A stretch of DNA of 64,000 nt from Roseivivax lentus (lineage in GTDB: Bacteria; Pseudomonadota; Alphaproteobacteria; Rhodobacterales; Rhodobacteraceae): NCBI RefSeq assembly GCF_900156805.1, contig NZ_FTOQ01000004.1, positions 186,001-250,000 of the forward strand, given 5' to 3'. Both the position numbers and the translations under genes were made by a program. Of the stretch, positions 1 through 7,193 are shown piece by piece. Numbering within the stretch: position 1 is the stretch's first letter; the number at the start of each line of letters is the position of its first letter. Below the pieces are notes generated by a model. That model was not told where the DNA came from, did no database searches, and saw only the letters and a list, made by a program, of their open reading frames with translations.

Positions 1-318
1 TCCTACGCGATGCTGGGCGATATCCAGATCGCCGAACCCAACTCGCTTATTTGTTTCGCGGGCCCCCGCGTGATCGAGCAGACCATCCGCGAAAAGCTGC
101 CCGAGGGCTTCCAGCGGGCGGAATACCTGCTCGAACACGGGATGCTCGACCGGGTCACCGACCGACGCCATCTGCGCGAGGAGCTGGTAACGATCCTGCG
201 CATGCTGATGCAGCAGCCCCCGCCCGTCTGGGGCGAGTTGCCGCCACCCGCCGAGCCGGTGGTCGCGTCCGATACCGAAGAAAGCGCGGACACCGCGCAA
301 TCCGACACGCAATCATGA
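1..318 (+). CDS. accD: Acetyl-CoA carboxylase carboxyltransferase subunit beta, C-terminal part
   Basis: This is the 3' end of accD; the start lies before the window. AccD forms the carboxyltransferase with AccA and moves the carboxyl group from biotin to acetyl-CoA, the first step of fatty acid synthesis. The visible 105 residues carry the conserved C-terminal pattern of the family, including [20 protein letters not shown] and a segment ending in [13 protein letters not shown]. The last 30 or so residues are a Pro/Glu/Ser-rich tail of low conservation. folC follows after 46 bases on the same strand, the usual accD-folC arrangement, so cotranscription is likely. Confidence 0.95.
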   Translation, partial: SYAMLGDIQIAEPNSLICFAGPRVIEQTIREKLPEGFQRAEYLLEHGMLDRVTDRRHLREELVTILRMLMQQPPPVWGELPPPAEPVVASDTEESADTAQSDTQS

Positions 319-364
319 TCGCCCCGCATCGCGGACCGGTCGCCCCGGGCATCGGGCGGCGCGG

Positions 365-1639
365 ATGACCGACGTCTCGTCAGACACGATCCTCGAGCGG
401 ATGCTGGCGCTGCATCCGAAATACATGGATCTGGTGCTCGACCGGGTCTGGGTGCTTCTGGAAAAGCTCGGTCATCCCGAACGCGCGCTGCCGCCGGTGA
501 TCCACCTCGCGGGCACGAACGGCAAGGGGTCGACCCAGGCGATGATCCGCGCGGGGCTCGAGGCCGAGGGCCACCGTGTCCACGCCTATACCTCGCCGCA
601 TCTCGCGCGCTTTCACGAACGCATCCGCCTGTCCGGCACGCTGATCCCGGAGCCCGCCCTGACGGCGCTGCTCGACGAGGTCTACGCGGTCAATGGCGGC
701 ACGCCGATCACCTATTTCGAAATCACCACCTGCGCGGCGCTTCTGGCCTTCTCGCGCGCGCCGGCGGAATACCTGCTGCTGGAAACCGGGCTCGGCGGGC
801 GGCTCGATGCGACGAACGTGGTCGAGCGGCCGGCGCTCACGGTCATCACGCCGGTCTCGATGGATCACGAGGCCTTTCTCGGCGACACGCTGGCAAAGAT
901 CGCGGGCGAAAAGGCAGGCATCCTGAAGCGCGGCGTGGCCTGCGTCGTCGGCCCGCAGGAGGACGCGGCGGCCGAGGTGATCGAAGCCCGCGCGCAGGCG
1001 CTTGGCGCGCCGCTCATCGCCCATGGCCAGCATTGGCACGTCACGGAAGAGCATGGCCGCATCGTCTTTCAGGACGAACGCGGTCTTCTCGATCTGCCGC
1101 GCCCCAACCTGCCCGGACGGCACCAGTTCGACAACGCGGGCGCGGCGTTGGCAGCGCTCCGGCATCTGGGCTGCGGCGAGGCGGCGTTCGAGGCGGCGGT
1201 CAGCCGGGCCGAGTGGCCCGCGCGGATGCAGCGGCTGAAGACCGGACCGCTCGTCGCGGCGGCGGGCCGAGCGGAGCTGTGGCTCGATGGCGGGCACAAT
1301 CCGGCGGCGGGCGCGGCCTTGGCGCAGCATCTCTCCACCCTGCCCGGAAAGCCCACCTTCCTTGTCTGCGGCATGCTCAACACCAAGGATGCGACGGGCT
1401 ACATGCGCGCCTTCGACGGTCAGGTCCGCGCCCTGCACGCGGTGTCAATCCCCGGCGAGAAGAACACCCTCACCGCCGAGGAAACCGCCGCCGCCGCCAC
1501 CCGCGCGGGGCTGCGCGCCGAGGTCGCGGCGTCCCCCCGCGCCGCGATCGACGGCATCGTGGCGCAGGAGCCCGACGCGCGTATCCTGATCTGCGGCTCG
1601 CTCTACCTCGCGGGCGCGATCCTGCGCGAACATGGCTGA
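365..1639 (+). CDS. folC: Bifunctional folylpolyglutamate synthase / dihydrofolate synthase
   Basis: The predicted 424-residue protein adds glutamate to dihydropteroate and to folates in an ATP-dependent Mur-ligase-type reaction. The ATP-binding loop GTNGKGS is at residues 50-56, followed by the YTSPHLARFHERIRL segment typical of FolC and a later LDGGHNPAA motif at the start of the C-terminal domain. Length and motif order match the family. It lies 46 bases downstream of accD and is probably in the same operon. No terminator is obvious in the 100 bases after the stop codon. Confidence 0.96.
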   Translation: MTDVSSDTILERMLALHPKYMDLVLDRVWVLLEKLGHPERALPPVIHLAGTNGKGSTQAMIRAGLEAEGHRVHAYTSPHLARFHERIRLSGTLIPEPALTALLDEVYAVNGGTPITYFEITTCAALLAFSRAPAEYLLLETGLGGRLDATNVVERPALTVITPVSMDHEAFLGDTLAKIAGEKAGILKRGVACVVGPQEDAAAEVIEARAQALGAPLIAHGQHWHVTEEHGRIVFQDERGLLDLPRPNLPGRHQFDNAGAALAALRHLGCGEAAFEAAVSRAEWPARMQRLKTGPLVAAAGRAELWLDGGHNPAAGAALAQHLSTLPGKPTFLVCGMLNTKDATGYMRAFDGQVRALHAVSIPGEKNTLTAEETAAAATRAGLRAEVAASPRAAIDGIVAQEPDARILICGSLYLAGAILREHG

Positions 1640-1740
1640 CCACAAGACCTCGCCCGAATCACTACGTGTTGACCCCTGACGGCATCATTGCCTAAATGAT
1701 GTGGAATGTTCGGGGCGGTCGTTGCCCCCGGAGTGTGTTG

Positions 1741-2307
1741 ATGCGTGTGCCGCTTTTTTCCTGCGTCATGGCCCTGTCGCTGCCGCCCTTGGCCGCGGCG
1801 GAAACGGCCGGTCTGACCCCGACGCTGGAGCGGCTTGAAACGCAGGTGGCCGGTCAGCCTGTCACCGTCGCGCGCAGCGGTCCCGCCTGTCCACCCGCCT
1901 GCCTGCAACCGATGGAAGCCGCCCCCGGCGTCAGCGCCATCGGCGAGGCGGAACTGGTCGCGTTTCTTGCCGGTCCGGTGAGCGAAATGCGCGGCGTTCT
2001 CGTGGATGCGCGCGCGCCCGGCCCCTTCGCCACCGGCATGCTGCCCGGCGCGATCAGCGTGCCCGGCTTCACCCTGCACAGCGACAATCCTTACCGCGCC
2101 GAATTGCTGGCCGCCCTCGGCCTCGCCCCAGGACGCAGCCCCGATCTGACGCTCGTGGTCTTCGGTCAGGGCCCGCTCGACCCCGTGCCGGTCATGGCCC
2201 TGCGCGCGCTTTTTGAGGCCGGCTATCCGGCTGAGCGGATGCAGTATTACCGCGGCGGGCTCGATGTCTGGACGGCGCTTGGACTGACCACGGGACCGGG
2301 CAGCTGA
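1741..2307 (+). CDS. Exported rhodanese-like domain protein lacking the catalytic cysteine
   Basis: I place the start at 1741 because GGAG lies 8 bases upstream and the next 20 residues form a signal peptide ending in AAAE. An upstream in-frame ATG at 1696 would put a polar stretch before the signal. The 188-residue product has a rhodanese fold pattern (VLVDARAPGPFATGMLPGAI, then YRGGLDVW near the end). The active-site loop, normally Cys followed by a short arginine-containing loop, reads VFGQGPLDPV here and has no cysteine. A CPPAC pair sits near residue 50. The protein is therefore unlikely to be a classical sulfurtransferase; a binding or scaffolding role is inference. It abuts the next gene, with one base between them. 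Confidence 0.8.
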   Translation: MRVPLFSCVMALSLPPLAAAETAGLTPTLERLETQVAGQPVTVARSGPACPPACLQPMEAAPGVSAIGEAELVAFLAGPVSEMRGVLVDARAPGPFATGMLPGAISVPGFTLHSDNPYRAELLAALGLAPGRSPDLTLVVFGQGPLDPVPVMALRALFEAGYPAERMQYYRGGLDVWTALGLTTGPGS

Positions 2308-2308
2308 G

Positions 2309-2878
2309 ATGGTGCGGATCGTGCTTTACACGCTGGGCTTCGTGGTGATCACTGGCCTTCTGATCGCGCTGCAGCCCGGCGCCATGCCACCCGACAGGGC
2401 GCTGACCGCAGAGACCGCGCGCCCCTTGCCAGCGCCTGAACGCGACATCGTCCGCAGTGCCGATCCTGCGCCGGTCGCAGATGCCGTCACCCGGACCGAA
2501 ACGACCTTCCCCGGTCTCGCGATCGCCGAACCGCAAACGGCGCCGGGCGACGGGCTGCGCGACATCACCTGGGCGGCCATTGCGCGGATCAACCTCGCCA
2601 CCGGGCGCAGCGTCGCCCCCGGACAGCCGGGCAGCCTTCTGCACGCCGCGGTCCAGCGGGCGTTGCAGGGCACCGAACCCGCCGCGAAGCCTTCCGGCGC
2701 CAGCGCGCATGCTGGCGATATCTACACCGTGGTGTCCGGCGACAGCCTCGTGGGCATCGCGCAGGCGATCTATGGCGATGCGAACATGACCGGCCCGCTA
2801 TACGCCGCGAATGCAGATCAACTGACGGATCCCCGCGCATTGAAGGCGGGCCAGGTCCTTCGTCTGCCCGCGCGATAG
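2309..2878 (+). CDS. Membrane-anchored LysM domain protein
   Basis: The 189-residue product begins with a hydrophobic segment (about residues 5-23) that could be an uncleaved anchor or signal. A polar, proline-rich linker follows. The C-terminal 50 residues form one LysM module: IYTVVSGDSLVGIAQAIYGD, then an NADQLTDPRALKAGQVLRLP end. LysM binds N-acetylglucosamine polymers, so a periplasmic peptidoglycan-binding role is likely. It starts one base after the rhodanese-like gene and is probably translationally coupled to it. No catalytic domain is visible. Confidence 0.85.
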   Translation: MVRIVLYTLGFVVITGLLIALQPGAMPPDRALTAETARPLPAPERDIVRSADPAPVADAVTRTETTFPGLAIAEPQTAPGDGLRDITWAAIARINLATGRSVAPGQPGSLLHAAVQRALQGTEPAAKPSGASAHAGDIYTVVSGDSLVGIAQAIYGDANMTGPLYAANADQLTDPRALKAGQVLRLPAR

Positions 2879-2949
2879 AGCATTCCGACCACAACCTGTT
2901 GATAAGACTGAAGCTGCAGAAAACGATGTCTTGACGGTCATACTATATG

Positions 2950-2979
2950 TTGACGTGCGCGAAACAATCACGCTATGAT
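2950..2979 (+). promoter_or_regulatory. Sigma-70-type promoter of a candidate small RNA
   Basis: A TTGACG -35 element (2950-2955) and a TATGAT -10 element (2974-2979) are separated by 18 bases. This is close to consensus and points into the 311-base gap between the LysM gene and zapE. No convincing coding region follows. Confidence 0.6.
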
Positions 2980-2985
2980 TCTTGG

Positions 2986-3180
2986 AAGACGGGTTCGACG
3001 GCGCGGGGAGACAGGCGCATCAGACCCCGGGGGACACGACATCGACGAGACTAGGCAACCAGATTATCGCGCGACCTCATGCGTGCGGACGGGACCGGTG
3101 CGCGATGTCACACGGCAAGAACAGGCGGCAAAGCCGGATCGAGCAGCAGCGAGCCTTGGGGTCCTTCGGGACCCCTTTTT
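2986..3180 (+). ncRNA. Candidate intergenic small RNA of about 195 nt
   Basis: Transcription from the promoter at 2950-2979 would begin near 2986 and stop at the strong intrinsic terminator ending at 3180. The span has no good ribosome-binding site or family-like reading frame. I compared it mentally with 6S RNA, SRP RNA and tmRNA and recognised none of their signatures: no SRP tetraloop core, and no proteolysis-tag frame. It may be a trans-acting sRNA or the long 3' end of the preceding genes. The identity is unknown. Confidence 0.45.
3158..3180 (+). terminator. Intrinsic terminator with UUCG loop
   Basis: GGGGTCC (3158-3164) pairs with GGACCCC (3169-3175) around a TTCG loop and is followed directly by five T residues. 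It ends the plus-strand transcript just before the convergent end of zapE at 3190. Confidence 0.85.
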
Positions 3181-3189
3181 CGTCGCCCC

Positions 3190-4260
3190 TCACTCCAGCG
3201 ACGCGCGGCCCCAATCCTCGGACTGCATCTCGCGCAGACGGCTGGCGGTGCGTTCGAATTCGAACGCGCCCGGCCCTTCCACATAGAGATATTCCGGCGA
3301 GGCCGCCGCCGAGATGACAAGCTTCGTCTTCGCCTCGTACAGCGCGTCGATCAGCGTCACGAAGCGCTTGGCCTCGTTGAAGTTCGACCGCCCGAGCTGC
3401 GGCACGTTCTCGAGGATCAGCACCCGCACCGTCTCGGCGAGCTTGAGGTAATCCGCGGGGCCCAACGCCTTGCCGCACAGGTCGAAGAAGCGCGCCCGCG
3501 CCACCCCGTTCGAAAAGTGCGGCAGGTGCAGTTCGCGCCCCTGCACATGCAGGACCAGCTCTTCCTCGGTGCCGCCCGACAGCCGCTGCCAGAGCGCATC
3601 GAGCGCCGCGCGGGCCTCGGCATCGTTGGGCGTGAAAAAGGTGTCTGCGCCCTGCATCCGGTCCTGCCGGTAGTCGCGATGCGCGACCAGTTCGTGCACG
3701 ACCATCCGCTCCTTCAGAAGCGCGATGAAGGGCAGGAAGAGGTTGCGGTTCAGCCCGTCCTTGTAAAGGTCGTCCGGCACCCGGTTCGAGGTCGTGACGA
3801 CCACGCAGCCCGCCGCGAACAGCTTCTCGAAGAGGCGCCCGACGATCATCGCATCGGCGATATCGGTGATCTGCATCTCGTCGAAGGCGAAGACCTTCAC
3901 GCTGTCCGAAACGGCCTTGGCCACCGGCGCGATCGGGTCCTCGCGGCCGGCCTTGCGCTCGGCATGAACGCCCGCCTGCACCTCCTGCATGAAGGCATGG
4001 AAATGCACGCGGCGCGCGGGCACCTCCAGGCTTTCGACGAACAGGTCCATAAGCATCGACTTGCCTCGCCCGACCCCGCCCCAGAGATAAAGTCCCTTGG
4101 GCGGCGGTGGCGGCTTGCGAAAGAGGCCCTTCTTCGGCGGATCGTTCACCGCCTCGGCGATGCGCGCGAATTCCGGCAGGACCTCGCGTTGCGCGGCATC
4201 CTCGTGCAGCACGCCCTCGGCCAGACGCGCCTCGTAAAGCGCGGTCAGGCGGTCAGACAT
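3190..4260 (-). CDS. zapE: Cell division protein ZapE / AFG1-family ATPase
   Basis: The 356-residue protein is an AFG1/ZapE P-loop ATPase, a family linked to Z-ring stability in bacteria and to membrane-protein quality control in mitochondria. Walker A is GGVGRGKS (residues 61-68) and Walker B is VKVFAFDEMQ (121-130); a TTSNRVPDDLY segment follows, as in the family. The start at 4260 (MSDRLTALY) overlaps the end of the upstream kinase-like gene by 8 bases, suggesting coupled translation. Longer upstream frames lack family similarity. Confidence 0.93.
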   Translation of the reverse strand: MSDRLTALYEARLAEGVLHEDAAQREVLPEFARIAEAVNDPPKKGLFRKPPPPPKGLYLWGGVGRGKSMLMDLFVESLEVPARRVHFHAFMQEVQAGVHAERKAGREDPIAPVAKAVSDSVKVFAFDEMQITDIADAMIVGRLFEKLFAAGCVVVTTSNRVPDDLYKDGLNRNLFLPFIALLKERMVVHELVAHRDYRQDRMQGADTFFTPNDAEARAALDALWQRLSGGTEEELVLHVQGRELHLPHFSNGVARARFFDLCGKALGPADYLKLAETVRVLILENVPQLGRSNFNEAKRFVTLIDALYEAKTKLVISAAASPEYLYVEGPGAFEFERTASRLREMQSEDWGRASLE

Positions 4261-5101
4261 TCGGTTCGCCCTGCAGACCCAGAAGCTTGCGGAAGCCGGT
4301 CCAGTAGCCCGGCAGCTGCGGCGGCCCGTCGAGCCCGTCCAGCGCCGCCTCGGCCCATTGCGGCATGTGGCTCTGCGCGAAATCGCGGCCCCAGTCGAGA
4401 TAGCTGTCGGCGTATTCCGGACGCAGGCGGCAGGCCGATCCGACCAGCCCCACAAGCGTCTCGGGCGGCGAATACCATTCGTCCTGGATGCCGGTCACGC
4501 GGGTCTGCATCAGCGGGCCGATCAGGCGCATCAGCCGCTTTTCGGAGAACTGCAGCAGAAGCTTGCCCATCTCGTCGCGGGTGTAGTGGATGAGCGGCGG
4601 GAAGGTGTCGAAGAAGACCGCCTTGCCGTCGCGAATCGCGAAATTGCGGATCGAGGGATGGAAGCCGACCCGGGCCTCGACCTCTTCCGCCGCGATCCAG
4701 AACCGCGCGATGACCTCGCCCGCCGCCTGCATCATCGCGAGGGTCTGCTCGCGGCTGTCCTCGAGCATGCGCGGGCGCATCAGGCTGTCGAGCGGCAGCG
4801 CCTCCTGCACGATGACCGGGGTTTTCGTTCCGGTCCCGTCGATATCGACGAGGTGGAAGGCGGTCTCGGGCAGGGTCACGCCGCATTCGGTCAGCACCCG
4901 CACGTAATCGTCATGCGCCGTCGCGAGACGGGTCAGCTGCGCCTCGGTGGCCGCGCCGCGATAGACCTTGATGACCCGGTCCGAAAAGGGGCCCGCGGGC
5001 GGCTGGAACGGCGCGCAGAAATAGCCCAGTTTCGAGATGGCGCGGCCGCGCGTGGCGGTGTCGGCGCGGATCAGCTCGGCCAGAGCGGCAAGATCGGTCA
5101 T
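4253..5101 (-). CDS. Protein-kinase-like (phosphotransferase-fold) protein of unknown function
   Basis: The 282-residue product resembles phosphotransferase or kinase-fold proteins in layout: an N-lobe with VIKVYRGA, a middle LMRPRMLEDSREQTL segment, and GFHPSIRNFAIRDGKAVFFD, which looks like the catalytic-loop and metal-binding region (N in RNF, D in FFDTFPP). I suspect the DUF6206-type family but cannot confirm it. It lies between an orphan ParA gene (56 bases upstream) and zapE (8-base overlap) and is probably in one operon with them. The substrate is unknown. Confidence 0.7.
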   Translation of the reverse strand: MTDLAALAELIRADTATRGRAISKLGYFCAPFQPPAGPFSDRVIKVYRGAATEAQLTRLATAHDDYVRVLTECGVTLPETAFHLVDIDGTGTKTPVIVQEALPLDSLMRPRMLEDSREQTLAMMQAAGEVIARFWIAAEEVEARVGFHPSIRNFAIRDGKAVFFDTFPPLIHYTRDEMGKLLLQFSEKRLMRLIGPLMQTRVTGIQDEWYSPPETLVGLVGSACRLRPEYADSYLDWGRDFAQSHMPQWAEAALDGLDGPPQLPGYWTGFRKLLGLQGEPNV

Positions 5102-5157
5102 GGTCACTCCGAAGGCAACGGTGAGGAAGGGTCCGGTCGGGGACCGGCCCGCCCCGT

Positions 5158-5799
5158 TTAGCCCTTTGCCAGCCGCTGCGCCACCTCGGCGGCAAGCGCA
5201 TCGACCTCGGCGCGCGCGGGCGTCTTGCGCCCCTCGGCGCCCGAAAGGCCCCGGCCCAGCGCCTCGGCATAGATCGTGCGGTTGGCAAGCTCCGCCTCGG
5301 CCATCGACGCATCGAGGCGTGCGGCGGCCTCCGCCACCTCTCCGGCCAGGCGGGTGCGGGCGCGGGTCCGGTTCATCACCACGAGCGCCTCCTTGTCCTC
5401 CCGCCGCGCCAGGTCGAGCACGCCTTCGGTGGCCCAGAGGTCCACATGGCTCATGGCGACGGGCACGAGAACGAGGTCGGCCACCCGCAGCGCCGGGCGC
5501 AGATCGCTGTCGGCCTTGGGCGGGGTGTCGATGATGACGATGTCGCAGGCGCCCGCGAGCTTGCGCGTCTCGTAGGTGATGCCCCAGGCGGACGAGGTCG
5601 CGAAATCGAGCCCGACGGTGGCATCGGGATATTCCTCGACGCGGGTCATGAACCAGCGTCCGAGGCTGCCCTGCGGATCGGTGTCCACAAGGGCCACGGA
5701 CTTGCCCTGGCGCAGGAAACCGACGGCGAGGTTGGCCGTCAGGGTCGTCTTGCCAGAACCGCCCTTCTGCTGGGCCACGGTAATGATCGAACCGGTCAT
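5158..5799 (-). CDS. ParA/MinD-family P-loop ATPase (orphan)
   Basis: The 213-residue protein has the deviant Walker A motif KGGSGKTT (residues 12-19), the DTDPQGSLGRW Walker A' region and a VIIDTPPKAD Walker B region, so it is a ParA/Soj-type ATPase. Such proteins form ATP-dependent dimers that position DNA or protein cargo. No ParB partner or parS-like site lies nearby; the downstream genes are a kinase-like protein and zapE. The true chromosomal ParAB is probably elsewhere. The cargo is unknown, and cell-division positioning is a guess from the zapE neighbour. Confidence 0.88.
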   Translation of the reverse strand: MTGSIITVAQQKGGSGKTTLTANLAVGFLRQGKSVALVDTDPQGSLGRWFMTRVEEYPDATVGLDFATSSAWGITYETRKLAGACDIVIIDTPPKADSDLRPALRVADLVLVPVAMSHVDLWATEGVLDLARREDKEALVVMNRTRARTRLAGEVAEAAARLDASMAEAELANRTIYAEALGRGLSGAEGRKTPARAEVDALAAEVAQRLAKG

Positions 5800-5891
5800 G
5801 CGAATCGTCCCCCCAGACGAGAATTTGACCCATTCTGCACCTGCAGCATGGGATTGCCACCGCTCCCGCCATCACGCGGTGTCAATCGTGC

Positions 5892-5906
5892 TTAACGCAC
5901 CATTAA
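5892..5906 (+). promoter_or_regulatory. CtrA-type box TTAA-N7-TTAA
   Basis: TTAACGCACCATTAA is a full match to the alphaproteobacterial CtrA recognition pattern. It ends 24 bases before the start codon of the outer-membrane protein gene at 5931. A very similar box at 43789-43803 has nearly the same spacing to its gene. CtrA binding is inferred from the motif only. Confidence 0.6.
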
Positions 5907-5930
5907 CCCTCCCGCGCCGATGCTGCCGGG

Positions 5931-6620
5931 ATGACACGCGCAGCCCGCCCGCTTCCTTCGGCTTTCCTCGCCATACTCGGCTGCCTTGCGGGGCTCTGGC
6001 CCAATCCTGCCGAGGCCGGGGCCTGGCCGCGCGAGGTGGGAACGGGCTTTGCCTCGACCGTCAGCTACCTGACCTGGCCGCAGTCGCTTGGCTATACGGG
6101 CGCACGGATGGCGGAAAACCGCTACGACACGCTCTATCTCGAATACGGGCTGACGCCCCGCTGGACGATTGGCCTCGACCTCGGGCACTCGGTCTCCGGT
6201 GCGGAAAAGCTGATCGTCTTCGCCCGCCGCCCCATCGTGCGCCCCGAGGCCCGGCTGCAGATCGCCGTCGAAGGGGGCGCCGGTCAGATCGATGGCGATA
6301 CGGTGCTCCGCCCGGGCCTGAGCCTCGGCTACGGATGGAATGGCGGCTGGCTGAATGGCGATCTTCTGGCCGAACATCAGGGCGATCGCGGCGCGACGGA
6401 CGTGAAGCTCGACCTGACCTATGGGCGTGCGCTGGGACGGCGCAAACTGATGCTGCAGATCCAGGCCGGGCAGAAGGATGGCGACGATCCGTTCGTCAGG
6501 CTCGCCCCTTCGGTCGTGATGCCCGTCTGGCGGGACGTGTCGCTGGAACTCGGTGTGACCTACGGTCTGGAGGGGGACGACAGCATGGGTCTGAAACTCG
6601 GCATCTGGACCGAGTTCTGA
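5931..6620 (+). CDS. Putative outer-membrane beta-barrel protein
   Basis: The 229-residue product has a signal peptide of about 29 residues ending near AEA. The remainder alternates short aromatic/hydrophobic strands with glycine-rich turns (for example WTIGLDLGHSVSG and GLSLGYGWNGGW) and ends in a terminal aromatic (WTEF), as outer-membrane barrels do. I do not recognise a named family. A CtrA-type box sits directly upstream. The following gene starts 20 bases later and may be cotranscribed. Confidence 0.7.
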   Translation: MTRAARPLPSAFLAILGCLAGLWPNPAEAGAWPREVGTGFASTVSYLTWPQSLGYTGARMAENRYDTLYLEYGLTPRWTIGLDLGHSVSGAEKLIVFARRPIVRPEARLQIAVEGGAGQIDGDTVLRPGLSLGYGWNGGWLNGDLLAEHQGDRGATDVKLDLTYGRALGRRKLMLQIQAGQKDGDDPFVRLAPSVVMPVWRDVSLELGVTYGLEGDDSMGLKLGIWTEF

Positions 6621-6640
6621 CCGCGGCATACCTTGCGGGC

Positions 6641-7135
6641 ATGACAGACACGCCCATCGACCCGATCCGCCCCACCGATGACGCCGCGCGCCAGCTGGCG
6701 CGGGAGCTGATCGCCGGGGCCCGCTTCGGCGCGCTTGGCACGATCGAGCCCGAAACCGGCGCGCCGATGGTCACCCGGGTGGGTATTGCCCCCGGCACGG
6801 ACGGGACGCCGCTGAGCCTCGTGTCGGACCTGTCGACCCACAGCCAGGCGCTGCGCGAAAACCCCGCCTGTTCGCTTCTGCTGGGAGAGCCGGGGCCCAG
6901 GGGCGATCCGCTGACCCATCCCCGCCTGACCCTGCAGGCGGAGGCGCGCTTTGTCCGCCACGGCGCGCCGGAGCATCCCGACCTCGCCGCCACGTTCCTG
7001 AAAGCCTATCCCAAGGCGCAGCTCTATATCGGCTTTGCGGATTTCTCGATCCTGCGGTTTCGCATCAGCGCCGCCTATCTCAATGGCGGGTTCGGCAAGG
7101 CGTATCGGCTCACGCCCGAAGACCTGAGGCCCTGA
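6641..7135 (+). CDS. HugZ / pyridoxamine 5'-phosphate oxidase-like split-barrel protein
   Basis: The 164-residue protein has the flavin-reductase-like split-barrel layout of the PNPOx/HugZ family: ARFGALGTIEPETGAPMVTR near residues 26-45, LSTHSQALRENPACSLLLGE in the middle and a closing AYLNGGFGKAYRL segment. Family members bind FMN, haem or F420. The start at 6641 is chosen because family similarity begins there, although an open frame extends upstream. No haem-specific C-terminal extension is visible, so the cofactor is uncertain. Confidence 0.88.
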   Translation: MTDTPIDPIRPTDDAARQLARELIAGARFGALGTIEPETGAPMVTRVGIAPGTDGTPLSLVSDLSTHSQALRENPACSLLLGEPGPRGDPLTHPRLTLQAEARFVRHGAPEHPDLAATFLKAYPKAQLYIGFADFSILRFRISAAYLNGGFGKAYRLTPEDLRP

Positions 7136-7141
7136 CGCGAA

Positions 7142-7169
7142 AAGGCCGCCCGGCAACGCGGGCGGCCTT
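7142..7169 (-). terminator. Intrinsic terminator hairpin
   Basis: AAGGCCGCCC (7142-7151) pairs with GGGCGGCCTT (7160-7169). Read on the minus strand the stem ends in TTTT, so it terminates the minus-strand gene ending at 7194. It may also slow plus-strand transcription from the HugZ-like gene. Confidence 0.75.
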
Positions 7170-7193
7170 CGAAAGCCATGCGAAGACGCGCGA

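Noticed and set aside
380-1438. Long minus-strand open frame opposite folC
   Set aside because: It is a GC-rich shadow of folC with arginine-rich translation and no family similarity.
2986-3120. tmRNA or 6S RNA in the LysM-zapE gap
   Set aside because: A GGGTTCGACGG stretch recalls the tmRNA 5' region, but no tag-peptide frame, tRNA-like ends or 6S-type closing stem could be found.
3079-4593. Long plus-strand frame opposite zapE
   Set aside because: It runs against a clear zapE gene, and its translation is rich in R, H and P with no recognisable domain.
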